DNA from: an uncultured Collinsella sp.
Lineage (GTDB): Bacteria > Actinomycetota > Coriobacteriia > Coriobacteriales > Coriobacteriaceae
Assembly (NCBI GenBank): GCA_900552145.1
Contig: URYW01000089.1
Coordinates: 1-7,105, forward strand
Length of the DNA: 7,105 nucleotides
Direction of reading: 5' to 3'
The notes below the pieces were generated by a model. The model had not been told where the DNA came from and searched no databases. It worked only from the letters and a program-made list of their open reading frames with translations. The translations under genes and the position numbers were made by a program. Below are positions 1 to 6,160 of the stretch, piece by piece (position 1 is the stretch's first letter; the number at the start of each line of letters is the position of its first letter).

Positions 1-618
1 TTGCTCGCACAGTACGACTTCCACATCGTGCGCTCACTGCGCCTCAAGATCGATCACAACTTACTGGTCAAACCCGGCACCACGCTCACCGACGTACGCG
101 AGGTCTACAGCCATGGCCAGGCCATCGCCCAGTGCGTCGGCTTTATCGAGGCCCACGGCCTGCACGCCACCAAGTACCCCAACACCGCCATGTCGGCCGA
201 GATGGTCGCCAACTCCGAGCGCACCGACGTCGCCGCCATCGCCTCGCGCAGCTGTGCGGCGCTCTACGGCTTGGAGGTGCTGGAGCCCAACATCCAGGAC
301 TCGGACAACAACTACACGCGCTTCGTTGTCATCAGTCGCGAACCGCGCGTCTATCCCGGTGCCAACCGCACCTCGCTCATGATCACCACGGCCAACGAGC
401 CGGGTGCCCTCTATCGCGTGCTCGAGCGCTTCTACGCGCTCAACATCAACCTGATCAAGCTCGAGAGCCGCCCCATCCCCGGCCGCGACTTTGAGTTTAT
501 GTTCTACTTTGACCTGGACTGCCCCTTTGGCAGCAAGGCCCTCGACGACCTGCTCGACTCGATCGACGACGTGTGCGAGAGCTTCACCTACTTTGGCAGC
601 TACACGGAGGTGCTCTAG
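1..618 (+). CDS. pheA: Prephenate dehydratase, C-terminal part with ACT domain (5'-truncated)
   Basis: Prephenate dehydratase converts prephenate to phenylpyruvate, the committed cytosolic step to phenylalanine. The 205 visible residues hold the second half of the catalytic domain and a regulatory ACT domain. Seen directly: a SHGQAIAQC stretch (37-45), NTAMSAEMVA (61-70), the catalytic-type NNYTRF motif with Thr106-Arg107-Phe108, and an ACT domain from about 124 with GALY (135-138) and the phenylalanine-binding ESRP signature (155-158). The start is outside the window; the TTG at base 1 is simply an internal leucine codon. The missing part would carry the rest of the dehydratase domain and possibly a chorismate mutase domain, which cannot be judged here. 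The TAG stop touches the ATG of aroEK, so the two are probably translated in sequence from one mRNA. Feedback inhibition by phenylalanine is expected from the ACT domain. Confidence 0.93.
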   Translation: MLAQYDFHIVRSLRLKIDHNLLVKPGTTLTDVREVYSHGQAIAQCVGFIEAHGLHATKYPNTAMSAEMVANSERTDVAAIASRSCAALYGLEVLEPNIQDSDNNYTRFVVISREPRVYPGANRTSLMITTANEPGALYRVLERFYALNINLIKLESRPIPGRDFEFMFYFDLDCPFGSKALDDLLDSIDDVCESFTYFGSYTEVL

Positions 619-1857
619 ATGACCGATACCGCCGCAACCCGTCCCTACGGCGTGCTGGGCCGCGTGCTGGGCCACAGCTACACCCCGACCATCTACAAAG
701 AGCTCGCTGGACTCGAATACGTGCGTTTTGAGCGCGAGCCCGAAGACCTCGCGGCCTTTATGACGAGCAACGAATGGGAGGGCACCAACGTGACCATCCC
801 ATACAAGCGCGCCGTCATGGAATACCTGGACGAGCTGAGTCCCCTGGCCGAGCGCATGGGCAACGTCAACACCATCACGCGCCTACCCGACGGCCGCCTG
901 CGCGGCGACAACACCGACTCCTTTGGTTTTCAGTGCCTGGCCGAGGAGGTGGGCGTTGAGGCTGCCGGCAAAAAGGCCCTCGCGCTCGGCGCCACCGGCG
1001 GCGCGGGTACTACGGCCAGTATGGTGCTGGGAGACCTGGGCGCCATCGTTGTGCCCGTGGGTCGCACGAGCGAGGTCAACTACGACAACATCGCGCAGCA
1101 GTCCGACGCCGCCCTGCTCGTCAACTGCACGCCCGCTGGGATGTTCCCCCATTGCCCCGACGCGCCCTGCACGCTCGAAGGGCTCGATGCGCTCGAGGGC
1201 GTTATCGACATTGTCTACAACCCCGCCCGCACGGGACTCATGCTCGAGGCCGAGCGCCGCGGTATCCCCTGCATCGGCGGTCTGCTGATGCTCGTGGCAC
1301 AGGCGGCACAGGCCGTCGAGCGCTATACCGGCCAAGCCACCCCGCGTGAGCGCATCCTGGACGTAACGGAGCGCCTGTCCCGCCGCGAGCAGAACATCGC
1401 GCTCATCGGCATGCCGGGCTCGGGCAAGACCCGCGTGGGCGAGCAGATTGCCCAGCTCACGGGCCGCGAGCACATCGATCTCGATCGCGCCCTCGAGGAG
1501 CGCCTGGGTATGCCCTGCGCCGACTTTATCGTCGAGCGCGGCGAGGTGGCCTTCCGCGAGCAGGAGACAGCGGCGCTGGCCGACATCTCCAAGCGCAGCG
1601 GCCTGGTGCTTTCCACGGGCGGCGGCGTGGTCACGCGAGACGAGAACTACCCGCTGTTGCACCAGAACAGCCAGATCGTGATGCTCAACCGTAAGCTCGA
1701 CGAACTCGCCCACAAGGGTCGCCCCATCACCGCCCGCGATGGCATCGATAAGCTCGCCGAGCAGCGCATGCCGCGCTACCGCGCCTGGGCCGACTACATC
1801 ATCGACTCACGCGACTGTGCCGCCAACACCGCCCGCGCCGTCCTCGACACGCTCTAA
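619..1857 (+). CDS. aroE-aroK: Bifunctional shikimate dehydrogenase / shikimate kinase (AroE-AroK fusion)
   Basis: One 412-aa chain carries two consecutive shikimate pathway enzymes: NADPH-dependent reduction of 3-dehydroshikimate to shikimate, then ATP-dependent phosphorylation to shikimate 3-phosphate. Residues 1 to about 245 are AroE: substrate-site GHSYTP (18-23), NVTIPYK with catalytic Lys63, GNVNTI (81-86), GDNTD with Asp100, a Gly-rich nucleotide loop LGATGGAG (123-130), NCTPAGM (169-175) and GGLLMLVAQA (220-229). Residues about 257-412 are shikimate kinase: Walker A GMPGSGKT (264-271), DLD (287-289), Arg313, GGG (334-336), lid Arg368 and Arg388, matching the ATP and shikimate contacts known for AroK. 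Both domains look catalytically complete, and the linker is short (about 245-256). The ATG follows the pheA stop with no gap, so reinitiation or coupling is likely; I see no strong separate ribosome site. All arginine codons I checked are CGN, as expected of a core gene. Confidence 0.94.
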   Translation: MTDTAATRPYGVLGRVLGHSYTPTIYKELAGLEYVRFEREPEDLAAFMTSNEWEGTNVTIPYKRAVMEYLDELSPLAERMGNVNTITRLPDGRLRGDNTDSFGFQCLAEEVGVEAAGKKALALGATGGAGTTASMVLGDLGAIVVPVGRTSEVNYDNIAQQSDAALLVNCTPAGMFPHCPDAPCTLEGLDALEGVIDIVYNPARTGLMLEAERRGIPCIGGLLMLVAQAAQAVERYTGQATPRERILDVTERLSRREQNIALIGMPGSGKTRVGEQIAQLTGREHIDLDRALEERLGMPCADFIVERGEVAFREQETAALADISKRSGLVLSTGGGVVTRDENYPLLHQNSQIVMLNRKLDELAHKGRPITARDGIDKLAEQRMPRYRAWADYIIDSRDCAANTARAVLDTL

Positions 1858-1896
1858 AACCTGCCAAAAAGGGACAGGTTTATTTTGGCAGGTTTT
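1856..1896 (+). repeat. Perfect 14-bp inverted repeat between aroEK and aroQ (terminator/attenuator-like)
   Basis: The arms AAAACCTGCCAAAA (1856-1869) and TTTTGGCAGGTTTT (1883-1896) pair perfectly around a 13-base loop, with the left arm starting inside the aroEK stop codon. The right arm ends in a short T run, so the hairpin could act as a weak, perhaps bidirectional, terminator. A second fold is possible: AAACCTG (1857-1863) with CAGGTTT (1875-1881). It uses the same left arm and would exclude the first. The element may instead be a dispersed intergenic repeat; I cannot tell from one copy. Confidence 0.6.
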
Positions 1897-1953
1897 ATCT
1901 GGGCAAACGTTGAAGACCACAAGACCGCCCGCCCAACCACTAAGGAAGCAACC

Positions 1954-2391
1954 ATGAAAGCACTTGTCATCAACGGCCCCAATCTGAACATGCTCGGCAT
2001 TCGTGAACCAGGCATCTACGGCAGCGATAGCTACGACCGCCTGGTCCAGATCTGCCAGGAGGCAGGCGCCGCGCAGGGCTTTGACGAGGTCGAGGTCTTC
2101 CAGTCCAACCACGAGGGAAGCATCGTCGACAAGATCCAGGAGGCTTACGGCAAGGTCGACGGCATCGTCATCAACCCGGCCGCCTACACGCATACGAGCG
2201 TGGCGATCCTCGACGCACTCAAGGCCGTCGCCATCCCCGCCGTTGAGGTCCACATCAGCGCCGTCGAGACGCGCGAGGACTTCCGCCAGGTGAGCTACGC
2301 CCGCCTGGCCTGCTTCGCCACCATCACCGGCGAGGGCCTGCAGGGCTACGCCCACGCGCTGGAGCTGCTGAGGGAGCGTCTCGAAAAGTAG
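1954..2391 (+). CDS. aroQ: 3-dehydroquinate dehydratase, type II
   Basis: This enzyme dehydrates 3-dehydroquinate to 3-dehydroshikimate, the substrate of the AroE domain encoded just upstream. The protein is 145 aa, normal for the dodecameric type II family. Every active-site residue known from the Mycobacterium tuberculosis enzyme has a counterpart: Asn10 in INGPNLN, Arg17 and catalytic Tyr22 in IREPGIYG, Asn74 and His80 in NPAAYTHTS, catalytic His100 and Ser102 in EVHIS, and Arg111 in REDFR. The residue after Ser102 is Ala where many homologues have Asn, and ITGEG replaces the more usual I-x-G-hydrophobic-G. I chose the ATG at 1954 because AAGGAAG (1942-1948) lies five bases before it. A TTG 69 bases upstream keeps the frame open but falls in the intergenic hairpin. 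The gene is probably co-transcribed with aroEK unless that hairpin terminates. Confidence 0.95.
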   Translation: MKALVINGPNLNMLGIREPGIYGSDSYDRLVQICQEAGAAQGFDEVEVFQSNHEGSIVDKIQEAYGKVDGIVINPAAYTHTSVAILDALKAVAIPAVEVHISAVETREDFRQVSYARLACFATITGEGLQGYAHALELLRERLEK

Positions 2392-2436
2392 CCTCACGAG
2401 CAAATCCATCAGCGCGATTCAAACGATAATAATGCC

Positions 2437-2477
2437 AGTGCCGCCAGCAGCAACCTCGCTACTGGCGGCGCTTTATT
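2437..2477 (+). terminator. Rho-independent terminator after aroQ
   Basis: AGTGCCGCCAG (2437-2447) pairs with CTGGCGGCGCT (2462-2472) apart from one T-G wobble. A few further pairs (AGC 2449-2451 with GCT 2458-2460) close the loop. TTATT follows. It ends the aromatic block 46 bases after the aroQ stop and separates it from the accessory operon. Confidence 0.85.
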
Positions 2478-2484
2478 ACTAGCA

Positions 2485-2490
2485 TATAAT
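2485..2490 (+). promoter_or_regulatory. -10 box for the DUF4869-ATPase operon
   Basis: A perfect TATAAT sits 31 bases before the start codon at 2522, directly after the aroQ terminator. No good -35 hexamer is visible at 16-18 bases; that position falls in the terminator's right arm (CTGGCG). The promoter may be weak or activator-dependent. GGAG (2512-2515) with a 6-base spacer serves the first gene. Confidence 0.5.
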
Positions 2491-2521
2491 CGTTGCAGTC
2501 ACAAAACGTCTGGAGACGCGC

Positions 2522-2971
2522 ATGTTAAGCATCCATCTGGGAGATTACCCCGGTTCCATCTACGATACCGAAACCTATTTTAGGAACTCATACTTGGACT
2601 CATGGTTCGAAGACCCTATGGCCGCACAGATCATTAAAAGCGTGGACGGATCAGAGCTCATCGGCCCCCACAACATCGTAAGCAAGCAGCTGGGCTCGAT
2701 CACCCCACTCGAACTGTCCGGCGGCGTCAAGACGCTGTTACTGGTTCGCAATCTCCCAAATATGGTGTTCAACGCATCCACCTGCGGAGACAACTGTGCC
2801 CGCTGGCTGCTCAAAATTGGCAAAGAGCAAGATGTGCTGGTAACCCTTTACCACATCATGAAGTTCCCTTGGAAGCGTTTTGAAGTCCGCATTGAAAACG
2901 ACGACCGTATCGTCAGAAACATGCAGGAGTTTGTCGGCGCCACAAATGACTTTTTGGATGTTGATGAATAA
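2522..2971 (+). CDS. DUF4869-like protein of unknown function, first gene of a two-gene operon
   Basis: From memory of the family, this 149-aa protein resembles DUF4869 proteins, a group of about 150 residues seen mostly in gut Clostridia; no function is established. Segments that look family-like are the N-terminal YDTETYFRNSY (14-24), LSGGVKTLLL (65-74), NASTCGDNCARWLLKI (84-99) and HIMKF (111-115). The CGDNC pair (Cys88, Cys92) could bind metal or form a disulfide, though nothing here proves it. There is no signal peptide or membrane segment, so it should be cytosolic. The ATG at 2522 has GGAG six bases upstream. The stop overlaps the next start by one base (TAATG), implying translational coupling and a functional partnership with the ATPase. 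Arginine and leucine codons are more mixed than in the aro genes, consistent with acquisition. Confidence 0.8.
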   Translation: MLSIHLGDYPGSIYDTETYFRNSYLDSWFEDPMAAQIIKSVDGSELIGPHNIVSKQLGSITPLELSGGVKTLLLVRNLPNMVFNASTCGDNCARWLLKIGKEQDVLVTLYHIMKFPWKRFEVRIENDDRIVRNMQEFVGATNDFLDVDE

Positions 2972-3972
2972 TGAAGGGGACGCATAGCGTCATCGTTGAG
3001 CGTGCAAAGGTCAAATACACACTCACGTTTAAGCGCAATATTTCCTTTATACGCGGCAACAGCGGCACGGGCAAAACGACCCTCATCTCGATGATTCGCG
3101 ACTACAAAGACCGAGGACCGGAAAGCGGCGTAACACTCAGCTGCGACGTGCCTTGCGAAACGCTTTCCGGCAGACGCTGGGAGCGCGAGCTGTCGATCAT
3201 CGAAGATTCAATTGTCTTTCTAGATGAGGGCAACGAGTTTATCTACTCGAAAGACTTTGCTAAAGCCGTCAACGGTTCGTCCAACTATTTTGTTCTGATA
3301 TCTCGTCGCGACGCCAACGAACTCCCCTACAGCGTCGACGAGATCCTGAAGCTAGTCAACACGACAAGTAAAACAATCAATGGCCGCAAGAGCGACAGGC
3401 GCTTCTACTCGGTGACCAAGCCGCTATATGACCACACGGCAAGTATGCTGTATCAGGATCTAAATGTTGGATTCGAGGTACCCGACGCCGTAGTTGTCGA
3501 GGATAGCAAATCTGGCTATCAATTCTACGACGCTCTTTGCAACCGGCTCAGGATCCCCTGCTATACCGCCACCGGCGTAGCAAATCTAAAGCGGACAATT
3601 CACGAATGCCCCGAGCAAAACGTTCTTGCCATTGGAGACGGCGCAGCGTTTGGTCCCTACATCGCAAAGGTGCTCGGACAGCGCGTTTACAAGAACGTTC
3701 GCTTGTTCCTCCCGGAATCATTCGAGTGGACACTTCTGCAATCTGGCCTCATTCCCAGTAACGACATTCCAAAAATCCTCAAGGATCCTTCGAGCTATAT
3801 CGAAAGCCGCAAGTACCTAAGTTGGGAGCGATTCTTCACCGACGTATTGATCAAGTACTCGACAGACACTCGCTACGCCTACAGAAAGGCAAAGCTCAAT
3901 GAGCAGTACCTGAGGCCGCAGGCGATGGATGCCGTATCGAAAGTCTTACCGGAGTGCTTGAGGATGAAATAG
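2971..3972 (+). CDS. P-loop ATPase with possible TOPRIM-like C-terminal half, partner of the DUF4869-like protein
   Basis: This is a 333-aa protein of unknown function. Seen directly: Walker A GNSGTGKTT (29-37, Lys35), Walker B-like IVFLDEGNEF (81-90, Asp85-Glu86), and a following strand FVLISRRD (107-114) that could be a sensor. No ABC signature is evident between them, so it is not a classical ABC ATPase. The second half has AVVVEDSKSG (173-182) and, about 45 residues on, VLAIGDGAAFG (218-228). The order of a hydrophobic strand ending in Glu and then a strand ending in Asp recalls the TOPRIM fold of OLD nucleases, but the second Asp of the usual DxD is Ala (D223-G-A225). TOPRIM is therefore only a suggestion. 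Charged residues dominate 280-325, and no membrane segment is seen. Its ATG overlaps the preceding stop (TAATG) and has only a weak ribosome site, so translation probably depends on the first gene. A strong hairpin follows. Confidence 0.8.
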   Translation: MKGTHSVIVERAKVKYTLTFKRNISFIRGNSGTGKTTLISMIRDYKDRGPESGVTLSCDVPCETLSGRRWERELSIIEDSIVFLDEGNEFIYSKDFAKAVNGSSNYFVLISRRDANELPYSVDEILKLVNTTSKTINGRKSDRRFYSVTKPLYDHTASMLYQDLNVGFEVPDAVVVEDSKSGYQFYDALCNRLRIPCYTATGVANLKRTIHECPEQNVLAIGDGAAFGPYIAKVLGQRVYKNVRLFLPESFEWTLLQSGLIPSNDIPKILKDPSSYIESRKYLSWERFFTDVLIKYSTDTRYAYRKAKLNEQYLRPQAMDAVSKVLPECLRMK

Positions 3973-4011
3973 CCAGCCCCACGCTAAATCATACAAATAG
4001 ACCCTTGTTCG

Positions 4012-4056
4012 AATATCGGACGCCCGCAGCAAATGCCTGCAGGCGTCCGATATTTT
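4012..4056 (+). terminator. Strong hairpin terminator after the DUF4869-ATPase operon
   Basis: Thirteen bases pair perfectly (4012-4024 with 4042-4054). After a C-A mismatch, GCAG (4026-4029) pairs with CTGC (4037-4040) around a 7-base loop, and TTTT ends the right arm. It lies 39 bases after the ATPase stop. AATA/TATT at the base makes it potentially bidirectional. Confidence 0.85.
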
Positions 4057-4099
4057 AGTAGATAAAACCCCATCAAGCGCAAGCTGGCAACATACCTGC

Positions 4100-4127
4100 T
4101 TTACAAACAGGCATTTAATATTAGTAT
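4100..4127 (+). promoter_or_regulatory. Probable promoter of the XRE-family gene
   Basis: TTTACA (4100-4105) and TAGTAT (4122-4127) are separated by 16 bases and match sigma-70-type -35 and -10 boxes at 5 and 4 of 6 positions. Transcription would begin near 4134, downstream of the earliest in-frame ATG (4131), which supports the start at 4167. A loose 17-bp dyad, CCTG...CAGG (4095-4111), overlaps the -35. Confidence 0.45.
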
Positions 4128-4148
4128 GGAATGTATCCTATACGTTCC
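4128..4148 (+). promoter_or_regulatory. 21-bp dyad, candidate operator for XRE autoregulation
   Basis: GGAATGTAT (4128-4136) and ATACGTTCC (4140-4148) form inverted 9-base half-sites with a single mismatch and a 3-base centre. The dyad begins directly after the proposed -10 and spans the likely transcription start. That position would let a dimeric helix-turn-helix repressor block its own gene. Binding is inferred from position and symmetry only. Confidence 0.5.
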
Positions 4149-4154
4149 GGTTGG

Positions 4155-4160
4155 AAGGGA
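4155..4160 (+). promoter_or_regulatory. Ribosome binding site fixing the XRE start
   Basis: AAGGGA lies six bases before the ATG at 4167, within a purine-rich GGAAGGGAACAAGG stretch. The earlier in-frame ATG at 4131 has no comparable site. Confidence 0.7.
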
Positions 4161-4166
4161 ACAAGG

Positions 4167-4970
4167 ATGCCACCTAAGACAATTCAAGTTAGCGAAGATT
4201 TAGCAAACCAAATCAAAACAAGGAGAGCAGAACTGGGCCTAAGCATCGAAGAGGCAGCCTCCAGAGCCGGTATCGGGGCAAAAACATGGGGTAAGTACGA
4301 GAGCGGCCAATCCATTCGAAGCGACAAGGCAACAGCTGTATGCAAAGTCCTGAAATGGAAAAACTTCCCCGATGATTCTGCAGCAGAGACTGTTAATGAG
4401 GACACAACAAAGGAATCGCTGGCGATCGATTCATCTCATGCCGCCTGGTCCCAATTCTTAAAAGACGAATACGGTTATAAAGGTGCAGCGTCCTTCGCCT
4501 TTGGCACCGATATTCTGCTTGACTATATTAATCAAGATCTTGAGGACCTTTCTCATCTTCCAAAAGGGACTCATGTTGGACAACTCCCCGATAGCTGGAT
4601 AATTAACTTGCTTCCATCTCAATACCTGATGAAGTATGACTATGACTTCCTGTTCAGGCTGCGAGCAGATCTGATTAGATATCGCCTGAGAGCAAAACAC
4701 GGACATGACTTAATGGCTCACACCGTTGCTCAAGAACTACTTGTAAGGCTGATCCGAGACGCGTCATTCGAACTCGTTTCCAACTGGGATGCCGATGAGA
4801 CCGATCTCGATGCAAACGGCTATCCAAGAGATTTAGGTTGGGATGAATGGCCCGAAGATATCTGCGGGGACGATGATTTCAGATTCTTCATTGACGACGA
4901 CAAATGGACGGAAAAAAGTGATTCCTACTCATTCGAGAACTGGTTCGAACCCCAGTTTTATCTAAGTTAA
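4167..4970 (+). CDS. XRE-type helix-turn-helix protein with acidic C-terminal domain
   Basis: This 267-aa protein is probably a DNA-binding regulator. Residues about 13-66 form a Cro/C1-type helix-turn-helix: IKTRRAELGLSIEEAASRAG (16-35) covers helices 1-2, and IGAKTWGKYESGQS (36-49) covers the recognition helix and the W/Y-G-K-Y-E-S-G motif typical of XRE proteins. The rest (about 85-267) resembles nothing I recognise. It includes a predicted helical middle (LLDYINQDLEDL, LFRLRADLIRYRLRAKHG) and a strikingly acidic, Trp-rich tail (208-262, many D/E, five W). It has no peptidase, kinase or membrane motif, and its partner or ligand is unknown. I start it at 4167 because of AAGGGA six bases upstream; starting at 4131 would add 12 residues with no ribosome site. 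Nine of 13 arginine codons are AGA/AGG, unlike the CGN of the aro genes, which suggests horizontal origin. It may control itself, the neighbouring operon, or both. Confidence 0.85.
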   Translation: MPPKTIQVSEDLANQIKTRRAELGLSIEEAASRAGIGAKTWGKYESGQSIRSDKATAVCKVLKWKNFPDDSAAETVNEDTTKESLAIDSSHAAWSQFLKDEYGYKGAASFAFGTDILLDYINQDLEDLSHLPKGTHVGQLPDSWIINLLPSQYLMKYDYDFLFRLRADLIRYRLRAKHGHDLMAHTVAQELLVRLIRDASFELVSNWDADETDLDANGYPRDLGWDEWPEDICGDDDFRFFIDDDKWTEKSDSYSFENWFEPQFYLS

Positions 4971-5050
4971 TCAGGTGGAAAAGTGCGAGATCAGACGTAA
5001 AATCAAGCAATCGAGTCAAAGCCCAGCACGAAATCGCGCCTAAAAACCCT

Positions 5051-5094
5051 TTCAAAATAGCGGGAGGCGGCTCTCGAAAAAACCGCCTCCCGCT
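5051..5094 (-). terminator. Terminator at the convergence of the XRE gene and the acyltransferase
   Basis: AGCGGGAGGCGG (5059-5070) and CCGCCTCCCGCT (5083-5094) pair perfectly over 12 bases around a 12-base loop. On the minus strand the hairpin starts five bases after the acyltransferase stop and is followed by TATTTTGAAA. The plus strand lacks a T run, so it mainly serves the minus-strand gene, though it may also slow transcripts from the XRE side. Confidence 0.85.
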
Positions 5095-5098
5095 GTCA

Positions 5099-6085
5099 TT
5101 ATGCCTTCTTAATCACATATGCCAGACCGATATCGCATCCGCAGCGAACGATTGACGCGAAGAGCCACGATGCTGGCAGCGTCATAAGCAGAGGCATGGT
5201 CTGCCACGGAATAAACCAGTCAACCGCATGAACGGCAAAGACGGCAAGGCTTGCCTGTCCGCAGAACACAAGACCCCGTTCCAACGCCCCCAACACGGGC
5301 GCATCTTTCAACTTCTTCAGCGCCATGGAAACCCAGCATACGCAGTAGCTACCCGCAACAGCAGCAACTGTCGCAACCACAAACCCATCCACACGGCGGC
5401 TCGAAAGCTCAAGCCCACTCAGCGCGGCAAGGACAAGCCAAGCGACACCGGCTCCAATAAACAGCAGAGGCTTGCTCACGATCGGCTCCAGCCTCCTTTG
5501 GCGCGCCGTATAGCCAACCCACATCAGCAGCACGATATAGCAGCTCAGATCCAGATCGAGCGGCAGGTAAACACCCATAAATCGAGACACGCTCAAACCG
5601 CAAAAGGCTATCGCGGCACAGACAACCCCCTGCCAAACAACCCCAATCCCGCGGCGATCAAACAGCCGCGTGAGCGCATTAAACAGCAGGCGCGACATAA
5701 ACAGCGCCGCCAGAAACCATGCCATGCCAACGGCGGTAACGCCAAGCCTAGGCACATCAACGCCCGAGGCAAACACAAGCGTGTTAAGCCCCGCAACCAG
5801 CGTACCGCTCGTCAACGGAGCGCCGCTCATCAAGAACGTCGGCACCTGCCAAGCCAATGCAAGCACCACATACGGCACCAGCAAACGCGACACTGAACCA
5901 CTCAACAGTTCACGCCACGGCTTTGGCCTAAACGTATATCCGGCAAGAATAAAGAACACCGGCATGTGAAACGAGAAGATCGCGTGTCGCAAAGGAGAAG
6001 GATTTGGGACGGTGTGCCCCACAATGACCAGAATAATTGCAATCCCCTTTGCAATATCGATCCAGTCGAGCCTTTTGCTTCCCAT
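5099..6085 (-). CDS. Membrane acyltransferase, acyltransferase-3 / NolL (fucose 4-O-acetylase-like) type
   Basis: This is a 328-aa multi-pass membrane protein of the family that transfers acyl groups, usually acetyl, onto sugars of surface or exported glycans. The N-terminus shows the family hallmark RLDWIDIAKGIAIILVIVGH with conserved His24, then FSFHMPVFFILAGY (37-50, His40) and an Arg-containing segment SRLLVPYV (66-73). About ten hydrophobic segments follow, including AWFLAALF (122-129) and QASLAVFAVHAVDWF (277-291). The length is typical for the NolL/COG3594 branch. The real acceptor is unknown. I start at the ATG at 6085 because GAAGGG lies six bases upstream; a GTG at 6112 would add nine residues with three consecutive Cys and no ribosome site. 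It lies downstream of a polysaccharide exporter on the same strand, fitting a glycan-modifying role. Only 33 bases separate its start from the tRNA terminator, with no clear promoter, so it may depend on read-through. Confidence 0.88.
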   Translation of the reverse strand: MGSKRLDWIDIAKGIAIILVIVGHTVPNPSPLRHAIFSFHMPVFFILAGYTFRPKPWRELLSGSVSRLLVPYVVLALAWQVPTFLMSGAPLTSGTLVAGLNTLVFASGVDVPRLGVTAVGMAWFLAALFMSRLLFNALTRLFDRRGIGVVWQGVVCAAIAFCGLSVSRFMGVYLPLDLDLSCYIVLLMWVGYTARQRRLEPIVSKPLLFIGAGVAWLVLAALSGLELSSRRVDGFVVATVAAVAGSYCVCWVSMALKKLKDAPVLGALERGLVFCGQASLAVFAVHAVDWFIPWQTMPLLMTLPASWLFASIVRCGCDIGLAYVIKKA

Positions 6086-6118
6086 GACAAACCCTTCAAA
6101 ACAGCAGCACACAAGATG

Positions 6119-6151
6119 AAAAAAGCCCAGACCACCAAGCGGTCCGGGCTT
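6119..6151 (-). terminator. Rho-independent terminator of the tRNA-Arg transcript
   Basis: Read on the minus strand, AAGCCCGGACC and GGTCTGGGCTT pair (6141-6151 with 6123-6133) with one C-A mismatch around a 7-base loop, ending in a run of six T (6124-6119). It lies 9 bases beyond the tRNA CCA end and upstream of the acyltransferase. Confidence 0.85.
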
Positions 6152-6160
6152 AATAAACGA

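Noticed and set aside
61..1713. Long minus-strand open frames opposite pheA and aroEK
   Set aside because: They are by-products of high GC; the plus strand carries unmistakable enzyme motifs throughout.
1885..1953. TTG start giving aroQ 23 extra residues
   Set aside because: It lies in the intergenic hairpin, has no ribosome site, and the family begins at the MKALVINGPN segment.
4031..4116. AAATGCCTG (4031-4039) and CAGGCATTT (4108-4116) as a distant inverted repeat
   Set aside because: The left copy is part of the terminator's inner stem and loop, and a 9-base match in an AT-rich spacer can arise by chance.
4131..4166. Earlier ATG for the XRE gene
   Set aside because: It has no ribosome site, sits within the operator-like dyad, and would precede the probable transcription start; the ATG at 4167 has AAGGGA at good spacing.
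4971..5050. Possible small gene or RNA between the XRE stop and the convergent terminator
   Set aside because: No start codon with a ribosome site, no promoter boxes and no stable structure are visible in this stretch.
5228..5896. A 222-codon open frame on the plus strand opposite the acyltransferase
   Set aside because: Its translation is rich in Arg, His, Gln and Pro with no domain-like pattern, and the minus strand encodes a clear membrane enzyme with a ribosome site.
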